A stretch of 64,000 nt of DNA from Struthio camelus. Its lineage: Eukaryota; Chordata; Aves; Struthioniformes; Struthionidae. Both the position numbers and the translations under genes were made by a program. The notes beneath the pieces are model-generated. The model was not told the DNA's origin. It made no database searches and saw only the letters and a list, made by a program, of their open reading frames with translations. Where the stretch lies: positions 1,488,001-1,552,000 of the forward strand of contig NC_090947.1 in the NCBI RefSeq assembly GCF_040807025.1, read 5' to 3'. The first letter of the stretch is position 1, and each line of letters begins with the position of its first letter. Shown here piece by piece: positions 49,638 to 60,236 of this stretch.

Positions 49638-49685
49638 CTCCTCACTGAGGATTTTGGAGCAGGGCCCAAAGCACGTGCAGCTCAG
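49638..49685 (+). repeat. Short repeat shared with 52092-52139
   Basis: A stretch of about 45 bp beginning CCCCTCCTCACTGAGGATTT recurs in the same orientation at 52092 with a few substitutions (GGAGCAGGGCCC versus GGAACAAGGCCT). Each copy lies downstream of a CR1 fragment, 2454 bp apart. Confidence 0.75.
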
Positions 49686-49991
49686 GCCCACTGTGCCGGC
49701 AGGTACACAGAGCCCCAGGAGGGACAGCAGTGGGAGCGGCAGTGTTAGAAAGCTGCCTGCACGGGTCCTCCTTCGCACTGCCTCCGCCTTGCCGGCCTGC
49801 TGGGTACCTGGGCAAAGGCCTTGTGACCTCACAGGCCCTTTGGTGACAGCCCCCTGGGGCTGATGACCTCCTCCACCCTCCACTGCGCCCATGCTCGGGG
49901 CTGCTCCTCCATCCTGGCGGTCACTAGCTGAGCTCGGCCGATAGCGACAGCCAGCACTTGCCGAGATTTGTCCTTGGGAGGCACAAGGACA

Positions 49992-51018
49992 ATGCACTGC
50001 CTGCTTCTCTGCCTGGCCTTTGCTCTGGTCACAGCCTTGTTGCTCCCCGGTGGCCTGGGCCTTTGTGGACGCCCCATCTGGGCCCGAGTGGGCTGGGATG
50101 TTCTCCCTGAGGAGCTGGAGCAACTGGGCTTGGGCATGGGGCGTCAGCACTCCTGCCTGCCCTCCCCCCTGGACCAGCTCTGGCCCTCCTGTGCCCAGCT
50201 GGATATAACGGCGGTGATGCTGGAGGTGCTTTCTCTGTGTAGCCAGGCGCTGGGCCTGCTTGGCGGGCTTTTGCTTGCACGCTGGCTTTGGTGTAAAGCC
50301 ATGAGACACCAGAGACAGGTGAGTGCTGAGTGCTGGAGGGGAGGCAGGTGGGATGGTACCAGGGCGCTGGGAGCAGAGCACCACAAAGGCCCTGGGCTAG
50401 GCACACTTGGAAGGAGGGCTAAAAACAGGGCTGGGCGAGAAAGTCTGGCCAGGAGCTGGCAAGTCCTCTGCCTCTTCCCCTGGACTCTTTGTCCCCACAG
50501 GAGGCAGAGGTGTGTTGGTGTCAGCGTCAGCGGGAGAAATGGGGACATAGTGTCCCAGTGGGGTTCCACCTGCCGGGTGGAAAACGCACACGTGCTGCCT
50601 GAGGTCTTGTTAGCGCAGCCTGCTGCGTGGAGCAGCGCTAGGCAGCTTGAGTTTCTGGAGGCGAAGGCAGCCCCGTGGCACAGGTCTGAGCAGTGCAAGG
50701 CAGGCCGCTGCCCGTTTCATTGTGCCCCTGCTCTGTCGTTCGCAGGAGATGGGTCAGGCACCCGCAGCTCCTGAGGGGACTGCATGCCAGGGCGGGAGCC
50801 CCTGCAACAGCTACGAGCTGCTCTGCAGGCTGGAGGCAAACACCACCTTGATGGTCAAGCACCTGAGGCACCTGTGTCACCGGCACACAAAGGAAGACAG
50901 GCTCCAGAGCCCAACCAAGAAGAAGAAGGAGGCAGATGTAGAACAGGACGAGAGGCTTTTCTCTACCGCCATGTACAGCCGCAGCTCGAGCATGGCTCGA
51001 GGGATGCCACGAGATTAA
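49992..51018 (+). CDS. Two-exon putative small membrane protein, unrecognised
   Basis: Predicted 199 residues. Exon 1 is 49992-50318 (109 codons, donor CAG|GTGAGT); exon 2 is 50746-51018 (90 codons plus stop, acceptor TTCGCAG). Phase 0 at the junction. The start is the ATG at 49992, directly before a strong hydrophobic leader (MHCLLLCLAFALVTALLLP), likely a signal peptide or anchor. A second hydrophobic stretch at about residues 77-101 (LCSQALGLLGGLLLARWLW) looks membrane-spanning and is followed by a basic KAMRHQRQ. Exon 2 has an NTT glycosylation sequon, a Lys-rich patch (SPTKKKKEAD) and ends SSSMARGMPRD. I do not recognise the family. Pieces of exon 2 recur, decayed, on the opposite strand in every array unit, and the gene lies between two CR1 fragments. 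More upstream exons are possible. Confidence 0.5.
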
Positions 51019-51650
51019 TCAGGCTACTGCAACTACTGCTGTCCCTGTACCTTGGGAGGAGGCTGCTCGGGGAGATGAGAGGGAGCCATGCACAGTCCCA
51101 CCTGCAGAGGCACGCTCTGCTCTTCCGGCTCTCTGGCTCGCAAAGGTGCCTGCTGTGCACCCTCTCCACCTTGCCCAGACCACGGCCCTCCGAGTGGAAA
51201 CCCGAGGGGGCCTGCAGCAGCACATGGGAACCCTCCCTTGGTAGGACTTTCTGGCCCAGGCGCAGCAGCTGGAAGAGCAGACGTGGCCCGTCTTCTGCAA
51301 GCTGGCTGCCCCCTGTGAGTGCTGGGACTCTGCATCTGGAGGCGGCTTACCAGAGCAAAGCTGCTCTTGGAGGAATGCAATCTCTAAAGGGAGTAATGGA
51401 GTAAAGGGAGTAAAGGGAGTACTGGAGATGGTGTGGCCTGAGTTTCTCAGTCTCGCCGCTGCATGTCTCTGCGGCTGCTGAACTTGGTCCCATGCTGGTG
51501 CCAGCTGCCCTGGGGAGCGGCCCCGGCTCTCTCTCCTGTGCCTGGGCAGCAGCTGGGCCGAGTCGTTGCAGAGGTGAGCTGCCAAGCCTCAAGAGCCACT
51601 GCTGCTCCTAGCGCTGGGGGCACAACGAGAGGGGAGGGGAGGCTCTTGCA
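51019..51650. other. Interval after the membrane-protein gene
   Basis: No confident gene. A small degenerate repeat of GGGAGTAATGGAGTAAA type lies at about 51395-51425. A plus-strand open stretch near 51463-51572 ends in a GAG|GTGAGC-like donor and could be an exon, but nothing else supports it. Confidence 0.4.
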
Positions 51651-52085
51651 TTGGGTTAGAGATCATTTAGGCAAATTTGACAGCCCCAAATCCGTGGGCC
51701 CCCATGGGATGCACCCACGAGTGCTGAGGGAGGTGGTGGATGTCATTGCTAGGCTGCTCTCTGTCATCTCGGAAAAGTCCTGGAGAACCTCATGAGAGGT
51801 GCCTGAGGACTGGAAACAAGCCCATGTCCCTCCAGCCTTCAAAAAGGGCAAGGAGGAGGCCCCAGGAAGAAACTCCAGGGGCCTGTCAGCCTCACCATCC
51901 CTGGAAAAGTGATGGAACAGCTCCTCCTGGAGGTCCTCACTAAGCATGTGGAGGACAAGGAGGTGATCAGGAGTAGCCAGCATGGATTCACCAAAGGCAA
52001 ATCATGCTTGACCAATCTGCTAGCCTTCTTGGATGGAATGACTGGCTGGCTAGTCTCGGATGGAATGACTGGCTGGCTGACTGGC
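51650..52085 (+). mobile_element. CR1 LINE fragment (reverse-transcriptase region)
   Basis: Plus-strand translation begins VRDHLGKFDSPKSVGPHGMH, then PRVLREVVDVIARLLSVISE and [19 protein letters not shown], followed in another frame by [20 protein letters not shown] and a MTGW stretch. This is the start of the CR1 reverse-transcriptase domain. At least one stop (after SWRTS) and frame changes mark it as a dead copy. It would follow the 49100-49490 fragment in an intact element, with roughly 250-300 bp of CR1 missing between. The end carries a short internal duplication of GGATGGAATGACTGGCTGGC. Confidence 0.9.
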
Positions 52086-52091
52086 TGGCAG

Positions 52092-52139
52092 CCCCTCCTC
52101 ACTGAGGATTTTGGAACAAGGCCTAAAGCATGTAGTCTT
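52092..52139 (+). repeat. Short repeat shared with 49638-49685
   Basis: Second copy of the CTCACTGAGGATTTTGGA repeat, directly after the CR1 RT fragment. It may be part of a longer old duplication that included CR1 sequence. Confidence 0.75.
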
Positions 52140-54700
52140 GAGCCATGCAGTGCTGTCCCTATGGTTAAAGTGTGCCCAGTTCCTCTAAAGTCAAGGGGAA
52201 AGAAGGAAATCTAATACAGATGCTGAGTTGTTCCAAGTGACAGAACATCTTCTTGCCCGTTTTGGAGATTTAGCTCTAACTGAACTCATTTTACAAGGTT
52301 TATGATCTTAATTCTTATCATACCGGAGGAAGTGCCTTTAAAGCACAAGGAGTGTGGGATGCCATGAGAATCTGCTGTAGGTCTCCCCCCTGCAAAGAGG
52401 GATGTTTGTTCACAATGCGAGTACTTTTGTTTGGAGGATAAAGGACATATCTAGCAGCAGATTTAATGTTTGCATATTTCCTTGAGCTTCGGGGTCTATG
52501 TGGTTTTAATGGCAATGCTTTCCAAATGGGGAGAATTACTCTGCTGTCTAGCCTCTAAAAGGTAAGGGAATATCTTCTAGCATTTGTTTTGTAACTCAGT
52601 GTATTGGTCTTAGGTTCAATGAGCTAATTATATTTGGATGCAAATCTCGTTGCAAGTGTTTGTATTCTCCTTTGCAGGGTAACACCTTGCTTGTAGTATT
52701 TCTCTCCAGTAGCTAGGACTGAGTGTTTTCAACCATAAATGTTTGCACCCATCCTTGTATGCACTCATGTCCATTGTTTTTCCCAGGGGAAGGGGGAGCA
52801 TTCTTCGATGGGTGGCACCTTCTCAGAGCTTTCCTGCTGTCCCTGTTTTTTTTCTGGATCATGCTGTGTACGCTGCACTATACTACTTTCATTCTTTCGC
52901 TCTTAGCTGTTGGGTAGCACTTCCAAGCCCACAGTGCACGAGTTTAGTTGACTTACAGTACAAAACTGCAACACCCGTTTAGTCTCCTCTTACTTGTGTT
53001 GAGAGACAGAGATGTAGTACATCTCTTTCATTTTCATCTCTGATGAGGATGAGATAGAAATAGAAATTTAGGCATAGAAATGAGAAGTAAGAATAGTAAT
53101 TCCAGCTTAATACCTACCTGAGGAGGCTTTGGTCAGCTTACTACTGCTTGTTGACAGCAAAGCGCCTTTGTCGCTCTCTTGCTCTTTTTAAACTTGGGTG
53201 TACAGTTGGAAAGCAGCCATCCTGAGAAAGGAACTTGGGAGCCTTGAAAGGGAAGAATTCGCTGGTTGGTTGTGCATGCAAAATAGGCTTCCCTTTTTAC
53301 TGATGAGCAAGACTGTTTTTGTCATCTGCTATCCAAACACTCCCTTGTTTCTTGCTAGCTTGATGTTCTTTTGTTTAGTAGAGGCAAGCGGGGACTGAAA
53401 TCTCTGAAGAGGGGCTGGCTGTAAAGAAATGACACCCGCTTTGTCCAGAGTGTCCTTGCAAGGAGAGAAGTACCCAAGCACAGAAGAAAGACTGGAACCG
53501 CTTTCTCCTCTCCCAGAGGTCCCATAACTCATTGTGTGTTCAAACAGAGATCTGTGGAACACTCATGAGTGTCTCTGCTTCCTACAGTTGGTTCTTAAAA
53601 CATCTTTTTGAAATGTTATGAATTTGCATTTACTCTGTCACAAAATGTCTGCAGCTGTGACCTCACCATGCAAGGGTCAGCCACAAATCTAGTTTTAGGC
53701 TCCACATCATCCTTAAGTATGCTAGTTTAATTGTTTGTGGGACATGTGTGACAAGGCCAATAACTGGTGCAGGTGTAAAAGTAATGCAGCAAGAACAGTC
53801 TGTAATACACAGGGATTTGGTGAGCTGGTGCATACAGCTGTATTGGCACTGCTGCTTCATGGGTCCTATCATGGAAGTAGGACATGAATAAGCTGTTGCT
53901 GATGCACAGTGTTGCCTTAGCTGAGGGGGACCTAAGCAAGCTGGGTGTAGCCATGATGCCCCATCCCTCTGAGGATGTGGCAGCAAATCCCTGCCCTAAA
54001 GCACCACCTGCTGCCCACAAGAGAGGATGAGAGCTCTCGTGGAAGATCCCATCAGCCATGGGATGTGGTAGTTTTCAAAGACCCCTCTGGTAACCTCAGC
54101 AGCACTGCCCTGCAGTCAAGAGACTTTCCATTGAAAGGGCTGTGCACATTTCTCCTGCAATGAGCTCTCAGCTGTTCCCTCCCTCCAGACTGCATTTACC
54201 TTGCTTCTCTTTTGTCTCATCTTATCTCAGCACTGGCAGGCAGTGCCCTCAGCCCTGCTGCTCTTTGCAGAGGAGCTGCTCCTAGACAGAGCTGTCTCTG
54301 TGCAGCGCCACCAGGTTGCTGTGAGCTCCCTCTGTGCTAGGAGCCTGGCCCAGCTCAGGAGAAAGGGCCCAGCCGAAGGTGTAACTTTCTCTATGCCTGG
54401 GCTTCCTTGAGATGTCCCCAGAGCTCTGGAGCTGCATGTTCCTGAAAGGCCACAGTGTTCCTCCTGGAGAATGTGCTTTGAAGCAGATTAAAGTAATTGC
54501 CTCCTTTCCTTCTCTAAACAATAGAGCAAAACTCTAGAACCTCTAGAAAGTTGTGTCATTTTTCCTTTCAAAGGGAAGTGCTTAGGAGAAGTGGAGCTAT
54601 CCCCCTCTGGAAGTTTCCCTTCCTGTCCCCTAAATGGACAGAACACTTAGACACTGCTGAGAAGGGAGGCTCAGGGTAGTGATTCAGCTGAGTCAACCTG
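52140..54700. other. Lower-GC interval without recognisable genes
   Basis: Markedly less GC-rich than the array. The longest open frames are about 60-110 codons, on both strands, with no recognisable motifs or good splice pairs. I see no tandem repeat or recognisable transposon here. It is probably single-copy intergenic DNA or decayed repeat. Confidence 0.5.
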
Positions 54701-56020
54701 GGCATCTAATTCTGGGTGAGAAGCTCTTCAGCTGGAGGGACAGTCAGCTCCATGCCATTCACGCCACTGACCTACAGGAGGGTTGTGGGATTCCTCTTTC
54801 CTAAGCTGGGGTGTCCTCTTCCCTCTCCTGTGAGGCCCCAGCCTCTCCACACAGGGCTCAGCGAGGCTGGTGGAGCCCAGGCACTGGGGCTGCTCTTGAC
54901 ACTGCTCTGCTGCCAGGAGCTGCCAAGCCCTGAGCAGGAGCCACCGAGGGGAGGGTGTGCAGGTGAAGTGTGGAGGAGGAGAGCAGAGAGGAGGCATTTG
55001 CAAGGCACTCTCCTGCTGCAGGGGTTAAGCCAGAGCGAGGATGACAAAGATGGAACACTGGCCATGGAACACAGCGTGGGCAGGGGGTGCCAACACTCCC
55101 CCTCTGGGGTAAGGCCTTTGGGAGCTCCTTCAAGAGTGCTGTTGTTGAGAGTCTGAACTCTGTTCATGGCTGAGGAAGCCCTGGGGCTGTGGGGGTGGCT
55201 GAATGGGATGGTGGGAGCCCCAAGAGCCCTGACTGATGGTCCCTTCTGGTGCAGGGGGCGATATGGCTGCCAGGGCTGCTGGGTCCTGGCCCTGCCTCTG
55301 CCGCTGCTGTCAGCTGTGGGAAGGAGCTGGAGCTGCTCTGCTGGCCATGCAGAGCCTGTGCATGTGGGGATCTGGTACGGGGGGTCCCTGGCCTTGCAGG
55401 GGAGCCCCTTGGGGATGCCCTGAGCCCCTGGACTCCTGCAGGCACAAAACTGTCTTCTGTGGGGTGGAAATCCATTGCCAATATCCCTAGGGAGGGGGCC
55501 GCCCTGTGAGATCTGCATCTGGAAGAAAAGGAGACCTGTCTGTGGAAAGCTGCAGCATCCTGCAGCTCCTGCTGGGTTCTGGCGAGATGGCGAGAAACGC
55601 ATGCACTCGCAACCAATCCTCGGGCTTTTCCTCACCTCGGCTGGGCTTTCTGTACGAGAGGCCAGCACTGCCTCTAGTCCTTCCCCCTCAATCTCTTTGT
55701 GCCTCCAGACTAGCAGAGCAAGCTTTGAGCTGGGAGATGCACTGTGGATGTGGCAGGCAGGCAGGATCCTGTCCATGTCCATGGATCCAGGATCCATGTC
55801 CATGCCTCTCCATGCCTGTTTCAGGTGCAGACCTCTGCTGAGGTCAGATGACAGGTCCTAGCCTGAAGGCAGTGCTCAGCTCTGGGGCCCCTGTCAGGGA
55901 TGCAGTTAGTTTGAGGAGGGGGTGCTGTTATGCCTGCTCTTGTCATCTCCTTGGTTAGGCATACGCTGAATGGCTGTGAGCTAGCCACCCCAGAGCATGA
56001 CATGTATTTCCCTTCCTTTC
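54700..56020. other. GC-richer interval with candidate plus-strand exons, unassigned
   Basis: Two plus-strand stretches have good splice edges: about 55021-55108 (after CTGCTGCAG, ending GGG|GTAAGG; reads LSQSEDDKDGTLAMEH) and about 55258-55375 (after TGGTGCAG, ending GATCTG|GTACGG). They could be exons of an unknown gene or chance. A GGATCCATGTCCATG-type simple repeat lies at about 55770-55815. Confidence 0.3.
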
Positions 56021-56023
56021 CAG

Positions 56024-56085
56024 AGAGTCTGCATATCTGGGGCAGCATGTCAGGCTACATTACAGAGCAGCTGGCGCTGAACAAG
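56024..56085 (+). CDS. CCDC81-like HU-domain exon (isolated)
   Basis: A 62-nt exon bounded by CCTTCCTTTCCAG and AAG|GTGGGT. It reads SLHIWGSMSGYITEQLALNK, matching the first helices of the HU-like domain at the start of CCDC81 and its many bird paralogs (pattern IWxxVSxYIxxQLxxxKG). In the family the next exon starts Gly-Val and continues to a GLGTF motif. I did not find that continuation in the following kilobase, where a minus-strand MROH fragment begins instead. It is therefore probably a stranded exon of a broken or rearranged gene, though a distant second exon cannot be excluded. Confidence 0.6.
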
Positions 56086-56169
56086 GTGGGTCTGCCATCC
56101 TGTTCCTTCCCTCCACCCTGGTGTCAGCAATCCTGACAGCTCTGCCATTGGGTGCAATCATTCTGCCCC

Positions 56170-57510
56170 TGCCTTTGAAAACAAAAGGAAACCTCCTCTT
56201 TGGCCTCAGCTCCTCTTTGGGACATGGACACAACAAGCCTTCCTGAGCCGGTGTAAACATCACCCGTGGAGGGCCACAAGCAGCCAGCAGGCCATCCTGG
56301 CTTCCCTGCCCCTGCCCTTGTGGCCTGCCTGGCCTGTGCATTGGGCCTGCCTGGCCCCTAACCATGCCTTGGCCCCTAACCATGCCCCAGCCTCTAATCC
56401 TGCAACCCTAAAACAGGTTTGCAGTGGGCCGAGCAAGGCAGGGAGATACAGAGGTGGAGGAAGGCAGAGAGCTGCTCAGGCAAGCTCCATGGCTGTGCAC
56501 AGAGGGCCCAAGGCAGCTGCGGCAGCCCAGCGCGCTGGTGCAGCGGAGGCCTGGTGCTGGACAGGGCGCTGCCAGCTGTAGCCCTGACGTGCTGTACTTG
56601 TGTGCCCAGGGGGAGGTCACGGCTTCGTGGCAGATGGGCAAGGGCAGGGCTCCCTGCCTCTTGCCCGCAGAGGCGAGGGCAGCCCTAGGGGAGAGCGAGG
56701 CTATGTCCACAAACTCACGGCCAGGAAAAAGATGTCCATGTTGTCCCTGTCTGACATGAATGTCTCATGCACTGGCCAATCCTCCAGCACACTGAGCAGC
56801 TCCTGCAGCACCCTCTCGGCAGCTCCACGCTTCGACAGCAGCATCCTCCACATGGCTGTGGCAGCGCTGCAGGCCCACAGCGCTCGCTCAGCGGGTGCCG
56901 CAGCCGCAGTGCCGAGGCCTGGGCAGCCTTCTGCCCTGCAGCGCACAGGGCCTGAGCTCTCCAGGCTGCGGGAGCCCGAGCTCTAGAGGCAGGTGGGCCC
57001 CTACCTGTCGCACGAGGGGGAACAGCGCAACAGGCTCACGACCACCTCGTCCGGGGCTGCGCAGGTCAGCAGCAGAAGAGCCCGCTCCAGGCTGCGCCGC
57101 GCAGACGCCTCTGTGACGGCCAGCACGCTGCTCCACATGCCCCTCACCACCGGGGGCACCTGGAGGGCACACGGCTCAGAGTGGGGCTGCTGCCAGAGGG
57201 CAGCCGTTGGCCCAGCTGCCCCCGACAACGGCTGCCCTTGCCCCCCTTGCTCTGTGCTGGCCTGAGAGGGGCTGGCGGGCCTGGCAGGCCTGGAGTCAGG
57301 GCAAAAACAATCCCCTGGAAGCCTTGAGCCCTGGTGATGCCACCCACAGGCTACTTATGTGCTCCAAAAGGGAGGCATTGCCTGTCACAAGAACATTTGT
57401 GCACAAGTCCTGCGGAATGAGAGCTTGCTGCAGGCAGGAGGGCAGTCTTTGGCTAGTCTCAGCACCATGCACAGTGCGAGCCCTCTCCCCAGTGACCACA
57501 AGGCCCCCTC
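56170..57510 (-). pseudogene. Diverged partial MROH paralog (exons 2-4 only)
   Basis: Minus-strand counterpart of the array gene's 5' half. Exon 4 equivalent is 56719-56866, exactly 148 nt like the array, reading MWRMLLSKRGAAERVLQELL, with about two dozen differences. Exon 3 equivalent is 57005-57159 (155 nt) and almost identical. Exon 2 equivalent is about 57361-57505, strongly diverged but ending LLEH; its donor GT is changed to AT (ATAAGT), which should block splicing. Intron homology reaches down to about 56170 but is interrupted by about 340 bp of extra DNA at 56227-56568. Exons 5-14 are absent. It is an older, non-functional relative of the array genes. Confidence 0.8.
57069..57304. other. 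Tract identical to the 9.1-kb array, likely gene conversion
   Basis: By eye, 236 bp match array copies 2-5 without a difference, covering most of exon 3 and about 145 bp of the intron, including a six-C run. The flanks are clearly diverged: a cluster of changes at 57050-57068, exon 4 on one side, and the intron and exon 2 from 57305 on. Conversion from an array copy carrying GGAGTCAGGGC (copies 2-5, not copy 1, which has GGACTC) explains this best. Confidence 0.7.
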
Positions 57511-57597
57511 AGCCCTACCCGCTAGCCATCCCTCTCTTCGCTCAAGTCACATGCTCACCCCACCGCCAGGATTCCCAGCCAGGGAGGTGCTCCTTAC

Positions 57598-57707
57598 CAT
57601 GCTGATGTCGCTGGCCTCCTTGGACTCCAAAAGCCAGAAGGTGTTGGCAGATTCCCAGGCCTTTTGGAGCTCTAGGTGCTGTGGGCTATCCTGTGAGAGC
57701 TCCCTCC
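57598..57707 (-). CDS. Candidate exon upstream of the MROH paralog
   Basis: A 110-nt minus-strand stretch with acceptor CCTGTCCAG and donor ATG|GTAAGG, open in one frame, reading RELSQDSPQHLELQKAWESA then NTFWLLESKEASDISM. It ends in phase 0, as required to join the exon 2 equivalent of the MROH paralog, and lies where that gene's 5' exon should be. It does not resemble exon 1 of the array genes. It may be an alternative 5' exon or belong to another gene. Confidence 0.35.
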
Positions 57708-57710
57708 CTG

Positions 57711-58220
57711 GACAGGAGGGGAAACGCAGGGCCATCAGCAGCAAGGCTGCAGAGGTGGAGGTGGCCCACTGAAGGTGCCAGGGAGAACTCTGCCCTGGCA
57801 GACCAAGAGGACAGGCCAGAAATGGCTGGGCAGCAGGACTCGCAGGGAGGGCCTGGGCCTATGGTAAGGTGGGGGAAGGAGAAACAGCTTGCAAGAATAG
57901 AGAAAGGCACAGCGCCTCTGATGGGCCGTTCTGCTGTGAAGCAAGACAGGAGGCCTGGGAGCAGCAGGTGCTGCTGAAGGCTTTGCAGGCCACTGCTAAG
58001 TGAGAGCTGGATGAGTGGCTGCTGTGTGGGGCCCCGTGTCTGGAAGGAGCCAGCCCAGTGCAGCTTCTTCTTCTCTTCCTGCAGGATTAATCTGTACAGC
58101 GCCAAAGAGCCTCCACTGCCCCATGACTGCTCCCCTGCTCCTTGTAGGCGCAGCACGGTGAGCTGCCCCACCAGCTGCCCCAGGATTGGGAATTACTTCT
58201 ATCTGTGGCAGGTAGAGCTG
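57711..58220 (+). other. Candidate plus-strand exons, unassigned
   Basis: A stretch starting after CTTCTTCTCTTCCTGCAG at 58084 is open to at least 58213, with possible donors at 58158 (ACG|GTGAGC) and 58210 (CAG|GTAGAG). It reads KEPPLPHDCSPAPCRRST. The PxPHDCSPxPC pattern vaguely recalls a middle segment of CCDC81-like proteins, which would fit the HU-domain exon at 56024 on the same strand, but this is weak. Another possible donor is CCTATG|GTAAGG near 57863. Confidence 0.25.
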
Positions 58221-59990
58221 GCACTGCTTCCTTCCAAGCGGCAGCAGGCCTGCAGGAGGCAAGCAGCGCTGGCATCAGGGCTCAGGGGCACCAGTCAGGA
58301 CTGGGTTCCCCAGGGCCCTCACATATCTCTGGGGCCTTGAGCCCTCCCAAACCTTGACACCACTCAGGTGTCCCCCATCTCCCCCATGGTGTGGGACTGT
58401 GGGCTGTTTTCCCTCTGCCTCCCACCCTGAACCTTGTATGTGACATGATCCAGGCATCCGGGCCCTCCTGGTGTAGTGTGGATAACACCCAGCTGTGCAC
58501 TGTTGGTGCCATAGCACAGCTTACCCACCTACCAGCCCTGCACCCTGATTGCAGCCCCCTGTCCGCCCCAGTGCCACAGCCCAGCCTCTGGGATACTTGC
58601 CAAGAGATATGGCACAGCTTCCCTGGCAGAGTTGCCAGCAAGCAGGGCTCTGTGCTCTCCTCGAGATGCTCCATGGCTCCTGCTGCCCCTAGACCTCTTC
58701 TATGGGGCAAGCAGTGGGTATCTGCTCTCCCTGCCTCCCCTTTCTTATGGAACAGGGGCAAAGATAGAGGCATCATGAGGAGATCCCCTCCTTAAACCAG
58801 GAAAACAAACCCAAAAACAGGAAAGGAAAGAAAGAGCTTTAGAAAGAAACAGGAGAAAGAAAGGGCTCCTTCAAGCAAAATATTTACCTCATTTCTTTCC
58901 AGCAGTGCGGGGAGCACCTTCTGCCATCATCCTCCACCACAGGCACCCAGATAGCGTGTCTGGTAAAAAGTGAATAAATTAATTCACTAGGATCATGGCA
59001 TGGGGTCATAGTCATGCAAGGACAAAATCTCCCACCTAGGACTGTGGATTGCTGCCAGGTGGAAGCATGAGTCTCTGTGACAGGATCCTAGCAGTGGTGT
59101 TCACACCTGGACAAGGAGAGACTCCTTGCACCATAGTTCTGCTCCATCCTTGTAACCTACCTGTAGTAGTCATCCTTATAACCTATCTCCATCTTTATAA
59201 ACTACCTGTAGGCTTGAGTGGCCAACCCAGCACATGCATGACCCATTGCTATTGATATGCCTTAACTATATACAAAAGCCTGCCTTGTAGTGACCATTTA
59301 TGTGGGAATAATTTCTACTGACTCCTTACAAATGTCTTAACTGTGTCCAGTTTGATCACTTATGTAGCAAGACCTACGCAAGAGAGTCTTTAGGACACTC
59401 CACCCAGGATGATAACCAACACATTTAAGCATACAAATTGGGCTAGACACAGCAGGAGTTGCCTCGGGACATTTAAAATGTCTGAAATTTCTACCTGGAG
59501 GGCTCTTGTAACAGGCAGTCAAATACTTACTTTTGAAGGGTCAGTCCATCTCTCCATTATCGCCAGCCATTCTCTTTTCTCAGAAGCCAGGGGGTCCCTG
59601 GTCCACCACAGAAGTATTGGCTGATGTGTGCTGCATGTGCGTACAGCCTTGATCCCCAGCAGCGCCATAGTAAGTAAAAAATAAATTCCATTTTCATACT
59701 TACAAATCACTTTTAACTTCAGTCTTGTAGCTGTTGAGATATGAAGCATCCAAATTAGACTGGGATGTTTAGGAAGAGGTTCATCTCAACCACATTTTAG
59801 GTGCAAGAAATTTGGGCATCTGGTTAAGGGTAGCTGTGCAAGGCCCTTCATGGGTAACTTTTATGATAGGATAGAAAGGCCCAACTCAGCTTACTCTTAG
59901 GGAAACCTAGACGTTGAGTTTGGACTCAAAGCCTAATTTTTCAAAGATGGCAATTTAGGTGAAACAAATTTGTAGGCACAAATGAATGTG
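58221..59990. other. Unassigned interval, possible old LTR-like piece
   Basis: No supported gene. From about 59050 to 59745 the sequence becomes AT-richer, has an AATAAA near 59687, and has the look of an old retroviral LTR fragment. I could not define its ends, target duplications or family, so this is only a suspicion. The purine-rich run at about 58795-58870 is low complexity. Confidence 0.25.
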
Positions 59991-59994
59991 TCTA

Positions 59995-60236
59995 TTTGTG
60001 GATAGGCTGATGATTGAAAGCGTAAGAAAACACTTTTTCACTCTGAGGGTGGTTGAACACTGGAACAGGTTGCCCACAGAGGTTGTGGAGTCTCCATTCT
60101 TGGAGATATTCAAAATTCAGCTGGACACATTCCTGGGCAGCCTGCTCTAGCTGACTCTGCTTGAGCAGGGGGTTCAGACCAGATGGTCCCCAGAGGTCAC
60201 TTTGAACCTCAACTATTCTGTGATTCTGTCATTTGG
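59995..60236 (+). mobile_element. CR1 LINE 3' end
   Basis: Plus-strand translation reads VRKHFFTLRVVEHWNRLPTE then VVESPFLEIFKIQLDTFLGS, the conserved C-terminus of CR1 reverse transcriptase. The 3' untranslated tail follows and ends ATTCTGTGATTCTGTCAT, the short-repeat terminus typical of CR1. It is 5'-truncated to about 240 bp, as most CR1 copies are. The first frame is open as far as it extends. Confidence 0.95.

Noticed and set aside
56340-56405. CCCTAACC-like motifs suggesting telomeric repeats
   Set aside because: Only two or three imperfect CCCCTAACCATGCC units occur, not a (CCCTAA)n array.
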